From: Methyloprofundus sp.
GTDB taxonomy: Bacteria; Pseudomonadota; Gammaproteobacteria; Methylococcales; Methylomonadaceae
DNA length: 11,535 bases
Assembly (NCBI GenBank): GCA_013138555.1
Contig: WTCN01000003.1
Coordinates: forward strand, 1 to 11,535
Direction of reading: 5' to 3'
Positions within the stretch are counted from its first letter, which is position 1. Each line of letters starts with the position of its first letter. The translations under genes and the position numbers were made by a program. The notes under the pieces were generated by a model. It worked only from the letters and a program-made list of their open reading frames with translations. It was not told the DNA's origin and made no database searches. Positions 5,236 to 11,535 of this stretch are shown piece by piece.

Positions 5236-7497
5236 CTAATTTTGTTCAGAAATACTCAGTTGTTTACTTTCTATACTAAACGCGAGATCCTTATTCTGCA
5301 CAGTTACATGAACATGCCCCCCCTGATTCAGCTTACCGAATAGCAAATCATTTGCCAGAGGTTTTTTAATTTTATCCTGAATCAGTCGCGCCATGGGTCT
5401 TGCTCCCATTCTAGGGTCACAACCATGCTCTGCCAACCAGAGCCTGGCTTCTGCATCAAGACTGAAAGTCACATTTTTATCTAGCAACAAGGTTTCCAGT
5501 TCAAAAATAAATTTATCGACTACATTACCAACGATAGAAATATCCAGCGGTTTAAATTGAATAATAGCATCCAGCCGGTTTCTGAACTCGGGTGAAAAGG
5601 ACTTCTCTACCACACGCAGACTATCGCTGGAGTGCTCTTGCTGAGTAAAGCCAATTGAGGCTCGACTCCCCTCTTGCGCACCCGCATTCGTTGTCATCAC
5701 TAGGATAATATTTCTAAAATCTGCCTTACGCCCATTATTATCGGTTAAAGTACCGTGATCCATTACCTGCAATAATAAATTAAATACATCAGGGTGCGCC
5801 TTTTCGAGCTCGTCTAATAATAATACCGCATGAGGATGCTTATTCACCTGCTCGGTCAACAAGCCACCCTGATCATAACCAACATAACCAGGAGGAGCAC
5901 CGATTAAGCGTGACACGGTATGACTCTCCATATATTCAGACATATCAAAGCGAATCAACTCCACCCCTAGCAGTTTTGCTAATTGCTTAGTTACTTCGGT
6001 CTTACCCACTCCCGTGGGGCCTGCAAATAAAAATGAACCAATGGTTTTGGTTACATCACGTAAACCTGCTCTGGATAAGGCAATGGCAGAGGACAAAGCA
6101 ACAATCGCCTCATCCTGACCAAATACCAGCATTTTCAAGTTCTTCTCAAGATTTTTTAACTTATCCTGATCATTTGTCGAAACCGATTTAGGGGGGATTC
6201 TGGCAATTTTAGCCACAACTTCCTCAATCGCGTGAACATCAATCAAGTTATTCCGCTGCTCTTCAGACACCAGGCGCTGCTTAGCCCCCGCCTCATCAAT
6301 CACATCAATGGCTTTATCTGGTAAAAATCGATCAGTAATATGTCTGGCAGACAGTTCTGCAGCAACACGTAGACTTTCTAAACTATATTTAAGCTCATGA
6401 TGCTCCTCAAAGCGGCTCTTCAAGCCTTTTAAAATCAGAAATGTCTCATCAATCGTCGGCTCAACCACATCCACTTTCTGGAAGCGCCGCGCCAATGCAT
6501 GATCTTTTTCAAAAATACCTCGGTATTCCTGGTAAGTCGTTGATCCAATACAACGCAAATGACCCGAAGCCAAAGCAGGTTTAATTAAATTAGACGCATC
6601 CATCACCCCACCAGAAGCAGAACCCGCCCCAATAATAGTATGAATCTCATCAATAAATAAAATAGCGCTGGTATCTTCTTTCAGCTGGTTCATCAACGCT
6701 TTCAGACGCTTTTCAAAATCACCGCGATATTTGGTTCCCGCAACCAAAGCCCCCAAATCCAGAGAATAAATAGTGCAACCATATAAAATCTCAGGTATAT
6801 CTTCTTCAACAATTTTCTTGGCCAGGCCTTCCGCAATGGCAGTTTTACCCACACCCGCCTCACCAACTAATAATGGGTTGTTTTTACGCCGACGACATAA
6901 TACCTGTATGGTACGCTCCAATTCCAGTTCACGCCCAATAAGCGGATCAATATTCCCCGCCACAGCCTCCTGATTAAGGTTAGTCGTATATTTATCTAAA
7001 GGGCTTTCCGCGACTTCCTGTCCGGTATCGACCGTTTCTTCCTTTTGCTCCTGCGTCTCATTCTCCACTTTTGATAGCCCATGGGATAAATAATTCACCA
7101 CATCCAGCCGCTGCACATCCTGTTTATTCAATAAATATACAGCATGCGAGTCTTGTTCGCTAAACAGGGCAACCAGCAAATTCGCACCATCAACCTCTTT
7201 TTTATCAGAGGCCTGGGCATGAAAAACAGCTCTTTGCAAAACACGCTGAAAACCTAGTGTAGGCTGCGTTTCCCGTTGCCCCTCTCCAGACAGCAAGCTA
7301 ATTGTCTCATCAATAAACTGTGCCAACTCACCACGTAAAAGCGGAATATCACAGACACATTCAGATAACACCTGAACGGCATTAGCATTATCCAGCAATG
7401 CTAATAGCAAATGCTCAACAGTAATAAACTCATGCCGCTTCTCATGCGCCGAAACAAACGCCATATTTAAGGTTACTTCAAGGTCTTTACTTAACAT
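5236..7497 (-). CDS. clpA: ATP-dependent Clp protease ATPase subunit ClpA
   Basis: 753 residues (E. coli 758). ClpA is a cytoplasmic AAA+ hexamer that unfolds substrates and threads them into ClpP. An N-terminal double Clp-N repeat (about 1-140) binds ClpS. An acidic linker (about 145-165) follows. The first AAA+ module has Walker A GEAGVGKT (212-219), Walker B ILFIDE (279-284) and an Arg finger candidate at 337-338. The second has Walker A GPTGVGKT (493-500), Walker B VLLLDE (558-563) and sensor-2 GAR (698-700). The ClpP-docking tripeptide of the IGL/IGF type is IGF at 615-617, as expected for a protease partner rather than a ClpB-type disaggregase; the long coiled coil of ClpB is absent. 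The start is well supported by AGGAGC 7 nt upstream. It is second in an operon with clpS, 21 bp apart. Confidence 0.97.
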   Translation of the reverse strand: MLSKDLEVTLNMAFVSAHEKRHEFITVEHLLLALLDNANAVQVLSECVCDIPLLRGELAQFIDETISLLSGEGQRETQPTLGFQRVLQRAVFHAQASDKKEVDGANLLVALFSEQDSHAVYLLNKQDVQRLDVVNYLSHGLSKVENETQEQKEETVDTGQEVAESPLDKYTTNLNQEAVAGNIDPLIGRELELERTIQVLCRRRKNNPLLVGEAGVGKTAIAEGLAKKIVEEDIPEILYGCTIYSLDLGALVAGTKYRGDFEKRLKALMNQLKEDTSAILFIDEIHTIIGAGSASGGVMDASNLIKPALASGHLRCIGSTTYQEYRGIFEKDHALARRFQKVDVVEPTIDETFLILKGLKSRFEEHHELKYSLESLRVAAELSARHITDRFLPDKAIDVIDEAGAKQRLVSEEQRNNLIDVHAIEEVVAKIARIPPKSVSTNDQDKLKNLEKNLKMLVFGQDEAIVALSSAIALSRAGLRDVTKTIGSFLFAGPTGVGKTEVTKQLAKLLGVELIRFDMSEYMESHTVSRLIGAPPGYVGYDQGGLLTEQVNKHPHAVLLLDELEKAHPDVFNLLLQVMDHGTLTDNNGRKADFRNIILVMTTNAGAQEGSRASIGFTQQEHSSDSLRVVEKSFSPEFRNRLDAIIQFKPLDISIVGNVVDKFIFELETLLLDKNVTFSLDAEARLWLAEHGCDPRMGARPMARLIQDKIKKPLANDLLFGKLNQGGHVHVTVQNKDLAFSIESKQLSISEQN

Positions 7498-7504
7498 AAT
7501 AAAA

Positions 7505-7510
7505 GCTCCT
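7505..7510 (-). promoter_or_regulatory. Ribosome binding site of clpA
   Basis: AGGAGC on the minus strand ends 7 nt before the clpA ATG. It is one of the strongest Shine-Dalgarno sequences in the window and lies in the 21-bp gap after the clpS stop. ClpA can therefore be translated independently of coupling to clpS. Confidence 0.8.
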
Positions 7511-7518
7511 GTCGCTTT

Positions 7519-7842
7519 CTAAGCTTCTTCCATCGCACACATTAGGGGGTGTTGATTTTCACGCGAATAATTATTCACTATCTCAACTTTCGTTTCCGCC
7601 ACATCTCTGGAAAACACACCACACACTCCGACACCTTGCGTATGCACGTGCAGCATTACCTGTGTCGCCGAATCTTCTGTCATAGAAAAAAAATCAACCA
7701 GAACTTCGATCACAAAATCCATCGGTGTGAAATCATCATTTAAAAGGATCACTTTAAATAAAGGGGGTTTTTTTAATTTTGGTTTTGCTTCCTGTACAGC
7801 AACCGCATCATCATGATCTGCCGCAGGGTTATAATCACTCAT
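7519..7842 (-). CDS. clpS: ClpS, N-end rule adaptor of ClpAP
   Basis: 107 residues (E. coli 106). ClpS binds proteins with Phe, Leu, Trp or Tyr at the N-terminus and hands them to ClpA, while inhibiting other ClpA substrates. A disordered acidic N-terminal extension (about 1-24) is followed by the compact domain. The substrate pocket residues are Asn35, Asp36 and Asp37 (LLNDDFTP) and His67 in the LHVHTQG helix, equivalent to E. coli N34/D35/D36/H66. Met41 corresponds to the gatekeeper Met40, which limits the pocket to primary destabilising residues. The ending CAMEEA parallels E. coli CTLEKA. It is the first gene of clpS-clpA. The ribosome binding site is weak (purines in AGAGTC just before the ATG). 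Confidence 0.97.
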   Translation of the reverse strand: MSDYNPAADHDDAVAVQEAKPKLKKPPLFKVILLNDDFTPMDFVIEVLVDFFSMTEDSATQVMLHVHTQGVGVCGVFSRDVAETKVEIVNNYSRENQHPLMCAMEEA

Positions 7843-7974
7843 CTGACTCTACACTCTAATATTAGACTATATTATTAATCTTGAGGTGAAATCCTCAAAT
7901 TCAATTCTTATTAAAGTATAATAGCCTTAAATCAGCCAAACAACAGCCCTTTTTTTAAAACTAACGGAAAATTC
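7843..7974. promoter_or_regulatory. Divergent promoter region clpS / nudJ
   Basis: This 132-bp spacer must drive clpSA leftward and nudJ-mnmA rightward. On the plus strand a perfect -10 (TATAAT, 7917-7922) would start transcription near 7929, but I see no good -35 at 16-18 bp. Two symmetric sites lie on the clpS side: a 12-bp perfect palindrome TCTAATATTAGA (7855-7866) and an inverted repeat TTGAGG/CCTCAA with a 6-nt spacer (7881-7898). On the minus strand TTGAGG with TATTAA 18 bp further on could be a clpS promoter, which would place the inverted repeat over its -35. Operator function is inference. Confidence 0.4.
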
Positions 7975-8430
7975 ATGGTTTGGAAACCTCATGTCACAGT
8001 GGCAGCAATTATTGAGCGTAATCATCAATTCCTTTTAGTCGAAGAGCACACCTCAAATGGCCTGGCCTTCAACCAGCCCGCAGGGCATCTGGAACCCGGT
8101 GAAAGCCTCTTTGATGCAGTACAGCGAGAAGTCAACGAAGAGACTGCCTGGCAATTTACACCGGAATATATTGCTGCCATACAACTCTGGCGTAAAAACC
8201 CTGATATGCCCAGCTTTCTCCGAGTCTGCTTTGCAGGGACATGTCATAGCTTTCAGGAAGAACAGGCATTGGATGAAGGCATTATGGCAACACACTGGTT
8301 GGCACGCGATGAAATTGCTGCCAAAAAAAACGCATTACGCAGTCCTTTAGTTCTCACCACTATCGACCAATACCTACAAGGCGAGCGTCACCCGCTTAGC
8401 CTATTGAAAACCTTTATAGATTTAGAATAA
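7975..8430 (+). CDS. nudJ: Nudix hydrolase, NudJ-type (thiamin pyro- and nucleoside di/triphosphate phosphatase)
   Basis: 151 residues. It aligns along its length with E. coli NudJ (YmfB), including the opening WKPHVTVA, the NQPAGHLEPGE block and the late LRSPLV motif. NudJ removes phosphate from thiamin precursor pyrophosphates and from nucleoside di- and triphosphates. The Nudix box runs from Gly37 to Trp59: Gly37, Glu43, Arg51, Glu52, Glu55 and Glu56 are in place, so metal binding should be intact. The glycine of the closing EExGU is replaced by Ala58 (EETAW), a mild departure. The start is ATG 7975 with GGA 8 nt upstream. mnmA begins 3 nt after the stop, as in the E. coli nudJ-mnmA pair, so the two form an operon. 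The exact physiological substrate cannot be read from the sequence. Confidence 0.88.
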   Translation: MVWKPHVTVAAIIERNHQFLLVEEHTSNGLAFNQPAGHLEPGESLFDAVQREVNEETAWQFTPEYIAAIQLWRKNPDMPSFLRVCFAGTCHSFQEEQALDEGIMATHWLARDEIAAKKNALRSPLVLTTIDQYLQGERHPLSLLKTFIDLE

Positions 8431-8433
8431 ATA

Positions 8434-9525
8434 ATGAGTAAAAATATCATCGTCGGCATGTCAGGAGGCGTAGACTCTTCCGTCACCGCAGCTTTATTAT
8501 TAGAACAAGGCCATCAGGTCACTGGCGTGTTTATGAAAAACTGGGATGAAGATGATGGCAGCGAAGAATGTACCGCTATTCAGGATCTCGCGGATGCCCA
8601 GCAAGTTAGCGATGCCCTCGGGATAGAATTAAAAACGGTAAATTTTGCCAGTGAATACTGGGACGATGTTTTTGAAGTCTTTCTCGCAGAATTTGCCGCA
8701 GGACGCACCCCTAACCCGGATATTCTGTGCAATAAACACGTAAAATTTAAAGCTTTTCTGGATTATGCGACCGAGGACCTAGGTGCTGAATATATTGCCA
8801 CCGGCCACTATGCACGCATTAGAGAAGACAACGGTGAGTTTTATTTACTCAAAGGCCTAGACCCCAGCAAAGAACAAAGTTACTTTTTATATACACTGGG
8901 GCAGCAAGCCTTAGCAAAAAGCTTATTCCCGATAGGTCACCTGCATAAAACCGAAATCCGTAAAATAGCCGAAAAATACGGCTTTGCTAACCATCTTAAA
9001 AAAGATAGTACCGGCATTTGTTTTATTGGAGAACGTAAATTTAAAGAATTCCTGCAACGCTATTTACCTACCCAGCCAGGCGAAATGCGCACCCCTGACG
9101 GACAATACATTGCTCAGCATTCGGGACTTATGTATTACACTCTGGGGCAACGTCAGGGACTCGGCATTGGTGGCGTTAAAAACGCGCCTGATGAACCCTG
9201 GTACGTTCTGGACAAAGATCTGGACAACAACATATTAATTGTCGGACAAGGCCACAATCACCCCTTAATGCTACACAATGTATTAGAAGCGAACCAATTA
9301 GACTGGTGCAGCAATCAGCCATTAACCAAAACCATACATTGTGCTGCTAAAACCCGTTATCGGCAGACAGACCAGAGCTGTACAATTATCCCTTTGAGCG
9401 AAAATAAAATCAAAGTCATTTTTGCACAACAGCAAAGAGCCATCACCCCAGGGCAATCGGTGGTATTTTATGATGGCGAGGTGTGCTTAGGCGGCGGAAT
9501 TATTGAAACCAAATACAACGAATAA
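8434..9525 (+). CDS. mnmA: tRNA-specific 2-thiouridylase MnmA
   Basis: 363 residues, close to E. coli MnmA (368). It activates U34 of tRNA-Lys, -Glu and -Gln with ATP and inserts sulfur delivered by the Tus relay, making s2U34, which supports accurate decoding. The PP-loop SGGVDSS (10-16) binds ATP. The catalytic cysteines are Cys99 (NPDILCN), the acid/base residue, and Cys196 (STGICFIGE), the persulfide carrier. Further family blocks are ATGHYAR (122-128), QSYFLYTL (148-155) and the central and C-terminal beta-barrel domains (LGQRQGLGIGG and onward). No Shine-Dalgarno is visible before the ATG, and with only 3 nt after the nudJ stop, translation is probably coupled. In E. coli hflD and purB follow; here a terminator and convergent ppiD follow instead. 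Confidence 0.97.
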   Translation: MSKNIIVGMSGGVDSSVTAALLLEQGHQVTGVFMKNWDEDDGSEECTAIQDLADAQQVSDALGIELKTVNFASEYWDDVFEVFLAEFAAGRTPNPDILCNKHVKFKAFLDYATEDLGAEYIATGHYARIREDNGEFYLLKGLDPSKEQSYFLYTLGQQALAKSLFPIGHLHKTEIRKIAEKYGFANHLKKDSTGICFIGERKFKEFLQRYLPTQPGEMRTPDGQYIAQHSGLMYYTLGQRQGLGIGGVKNAPDEPWYVLDKDLDNNILIVGQGHNHPLMLHNVLEANQLDWCSNQPLTKTIHCAAKTRYRQTDQSCTIIPLSENKIKVIFAQQQRAITPGQSVVFYDGEVCLGGGIIETKYNE

Positions 9526-9579
9526 TAAACGACAGGCCTTAAAAAGCATAACTACTCACCCTCAATAACAAACAGGCAC

Positions 9580-9610
9580 AAAAAAGGGAGGCCAAAGCCT
9601 CCCTTTTTTT
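9580..9610. terminator. Bidirectional intrinsic terminator between mnmA and ppiD
   Basis: AAAAAAGGGAGGC (9580-9592) and GCCTCCCTTTTTT (9597-9609) form a perfect 13-bp stem with a CAAA loop. The T-run on the plus strand and the A-run at the left arm, which becomes a T-run on the minus strand, let it stop transcription from both converging genes. Confidence 0.93.
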
Positions 9611-9629
9611 ATACTGCTCTTACGCCAGC

Positions 9630-11483
9630 CTATCTAATCACAACCTTGGTAGATACGCGTATACCATCTATAACAGCCGCATAATCTGACTCGCCTAATG
9701 CTCTTGCAATATTCGCTTGTGCAAGTTTAGCCTTTTCCTTATCATCATTCGTCTGACGACCATCTGTAACACTCAATAAGTTTACAACAGTTTGATCACC
9801 CTGCGGAGAATCCACGACAATAACGGTCGATTTACCTGAAACCGGCTTCGCTGCTTTAAAAACCGCCTGATTAACCGGCCAAGACACCTCTTTACTATCA
9901 CGACGTAAGCTAGCCACTGCCCCTACAGTGAGCTCTAACTCTTTTACAGCCTCGGTAATCGTTGCGCCCGCCTGTAAAGCCTGCTTAACTTTTTCCGCCT
10001 CTTGTTGCGCCTTATCCTTAGCCTGCTGATTTTGAAGCGCAGCAACAATAACACCCTGCACTTCTGTCAAAGCTTTAGTTTCAGAAGGCTGATGCTCTAA
10101 TAAACGCAGCACCACTAAACGATCTTCACCTAACTCGACTGGCTCACTGTTATTACCTTGTAAAACAGCCTCAGAAAAAGCAATATTTCTAATGGCAGCT
10201 TCACTGGCAACCGTGCTTCCAGAATCTCGTGTAAAAAGTTCAGTTTGTTTAATTTTCAGCCCCAGATCTTCAGAGACGATTAACAAATTATCTGAATTTT
10301 CAAAACTCAACTCAGTTAGTGACTCACCTAACTCATAAAATACTGTTTCTGCTTCAGTTCTTTTAACTGCCTGTATAAGCTCTTCTTTAACCTCAGCAAG
10401 CGCTTTAGTTTCTGTAGGCACGAGCTCTGTTACAGTAATAAGATGATACCCAAAAGCTGACTTGACTGGCTTTGATACCTCATCCAGCGCCAGTTTAGCG
10501 GCCACTTTTTCAAATTCAGGATCCATGCCACCTACAACAAACAAGCCTAAGTCACCACCATTCTTCGCCGTTAACGTGTCGTCAGACAGCTCCTCTGCCA
10601 GCACAGCAAACGCTTCCTGAGCCAGACGTAACTGGGCAGCCTGCGCTTTAGCCAAAGCTTGCTCTTCAGTCGTATCTTTGGTTTTGGCAAAAAGTATATG
10701 ACTAATTTTACGCCGCTCTTTTGCCGAATAAAGCTCTATATTATCTTGATAATAATTTTCTATCTGCTCTTCTGTCGGCGCAACATCTTCCATTAACTCA
10801 GAGATAGACAGCTCTACATATTCAACTGATACTTGCTCGGCAGTCTGAAAGGTAGTGGCATTCTGCTGATAATAGGCATTAATGTCTTCAGCCGAAGGCT
10901 CAGCTATCACTGGCGTTACTTTAATAGTCGCGTACTCGATTTTTCTGCTTTGATTTTGAATCTTAAAAAAGCGTACGATATCTTGCTCTGAGACAAAACT
11001 GGTCTCGGTAACTGCCTTTTGGTATTGCTCCATCAGCAATGCTTTACGAATGCGGTTAACAAACTGCGCCGAAGACATCCCCTGCTGTCCTAGCAGTGTT
11101 TCATATTGTTTTTTATCAAACTGACCATTATTCTGGAAGTATTGCAGTGAAGCAATAAACTTACGCACCGCTTCATCGGTTATTGAAAGGTTTTCAGCAG
11201 TCACATGCTGCAATAACAGCTCATCACGAATTAATTTCTCTACTGCCTGTTTTTGCAACATTTCTTCAGGCAACTGCATCTCTGCATATTGCTGCTTAAA
11301 TTGCGCATAAGCCTGACTCACATCACGTTGAACAAACTCTTTATCACCCACAATAATGACAGCATTCTCCTGCCCGCCATCGGTATAATTTTGCAGCCCC
11401 CATAATGCAAAGGGCACACAAATTAATATCAAAATTACCCAGGCAAAAGTACCTTGTGTTTTTTCTCTTATTTCTGTCAGCAT
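9630..11483 (-). CDS. ppiD: Periplasmic folding chaperone PpiD (parvulin-type, membrane-anchored)
   Basis: 617 residues (E. coli 623). PpiD is anchored in the inner membrane near the Sec translocon and assists newly exported proteins. A short basic cytoplasmic N-terminus precedes one membrane segment at about 13-30, ending FALWGL. A SurA-like N-terminal chaperone region (about 35-190) follows. A parvulin (PPIC) domain covers about 257-355, with RRKISHILFA at its start, NGGDLGLF and GMDPEFE in the middle and FGYHLITV at its end. A helical C-terminal part includes a Gln/Lys/Ala-rich coiled-coil-like stretch (about 484-505). In E. coli the PpiD parvulin domain lacks measurable isomerase activity, so chaperone function is the safer call. 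A TTG codon lies directly upstream of the ATG; the ATG at 11481-11483 is preferred because AAGG lies 8 nt before it. Within the window it is a single gene ending at the shared terminator. Its promoter is only partly visible. Confidence 0.93.
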   Translation of the reverse strand: MLTEIREKTQGTFAWVILILICVPFALWGLQNYTDGGQENAVIIVGDKEFVQRDVSQAYAQFKQQYAEMQLPEEMLQKQAVEKLIRDELLLQHVTAENLSITDEAVRKFIASLQYFQNNGQFDKKQYETLLGQQGMSSAQFVNRIRKALLMEQYQKAVTETSFVSEQDIVRFFKIQNQSRKIEYATIKVTPVIAEPSAEDINAYYQQNATTFQTAEQVSVEYVELSISELMEDVAPTEEQIENYYQDNIELYSAKERRKISHILFAKTKDTTEEQALAKAQAAQLRLAQEAFAVLAEELSDDTLTAKNGGDLGLFVVGGMDPEFEKVAAKLALDEVSKPVKSAFGYHLITVTELVPTETKALAEVKEELIQAVKRTEAETVFYELGESLTELSFENSDNLLIVSEDLGLKIKQTELFTRDSGSTVASEAAIRNIAFSEAVLQGNNSEPVELGEDRLVVLRLLEHQPSETKALTEVQGVIVAALQNQQAKDKAQQEAEKVKQALQAGATITEAVKELELTVGAVASLRRDSKEVSWPVNQAVFKAAKPVSGKSTVIVVDSPQGDQTVVNLLSVTDGRQTNDDKEKAKLAQANIARALGESDYAAVIDGIRVSTKVVIR

Positions 11484-11491
11484 CAAATTAG

Positions 11492-11495
11492 CCTT
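11492..11495 (-). promoter_or_regulatory. Ribosome binding site deciding the ppiD start
   Basis: AAGG on the minus strand is 8 nt from the ATG at 11483 and only 5 nt from the alternative TTG at 11486. The spacing favours the ATG and the conserved MLTEIRE N-terminus. Confidence 0.6.
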
Positions 11496-11535
11496 ATTCG
11501 ATTAATTAACTTAGGTTTATATACTTCACATAATA

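Noticed and set aside
1..11535. Search for CRISPR arrays, tRNA or rRNA genes, insertion sequences, phage or defence genes
   Set aside because: None seen. No regularly spaced direct repeats, no cloverleaf-like segment in the gaps (serW, expected near infA by E. coli synteny, is absent) and no transposase or phage-like reading frames.

Overview
The window is a run of conserved housekeeping genes from a gammaproteobacterium. RNase E, IF-1, ClpA/ClpS, MnmA, RluC and PpiD all read as close relatives of the E. coli proteins. Several neighbourhoods match known gammaproteobacterial synteny: rne divergent from rluC, infA convergent with clpSA, and nudJ followed by mnmA. Base composition is moderately AT-rich. 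The PpiD and RNase E tail sequences and the style of the intergenic repeats remind me of Methylococcales, but that narrower placement is an impression, not a demonstrated assignment.

Layout. 1-502 (-): N-terminal part of an S49 signal peptide peptidase (sppA), cut by the window edge. 503-771: sppA leader holding two hairpin elements. 772-1725 (-): rluC. 1726-2359: a 634-bp divergent intergenic region with a long imperfect palindrome and the presumed structured rne 5' leader. 2360-4579 (+): rne, followed by a strong intrinsic terminator (4638-4685). 4580-4981: gap containing an inverted pair of GTAG-type REP elements. 4982-5200 (+): infA. 5236-7497 and 7519-7842 (-): clpA and clpS, an operon transcribed clpS to clpA. 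7843-7974: divergent promoter region. 7975-8430 and 8434-9525 (+): nudJ and mnmA, a tight operon. 9580-9610: bidirectional terminator. 9630-11483 (-): ppiD.

How the genes fit together. The theme is RNA and protein quality control. RNase E sets mRNA decay and rRNA/tRNA processing. RluC and MnmA modify 23S rRNA and tRNA. IF-1 acts in translation initiation. ClpA with its adaptor ClpS feeds N-degron and other substrates to ClpP, which is not in the window. PpiD and SppA act at the inner membrane, as a periplasmic chaperone and a signal-peptide/membrane peptidase.

I see no phage, defence, CRISPR, insertion sequence or secondary-metabolite system, and nothing that looks like a new multi-gene system. 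The most interesting signal is non-coding. Two 30-nt copies of a GTAGG-led hairpin lie in inverted orientation between rne and infA. They share an identical 20-nt core and differ by a two-position compensatory change in the stem, which is the signature of a structure-selected REP/REPIN-type repeat. A looser pair of similar hairpins lies upstream of sppA.
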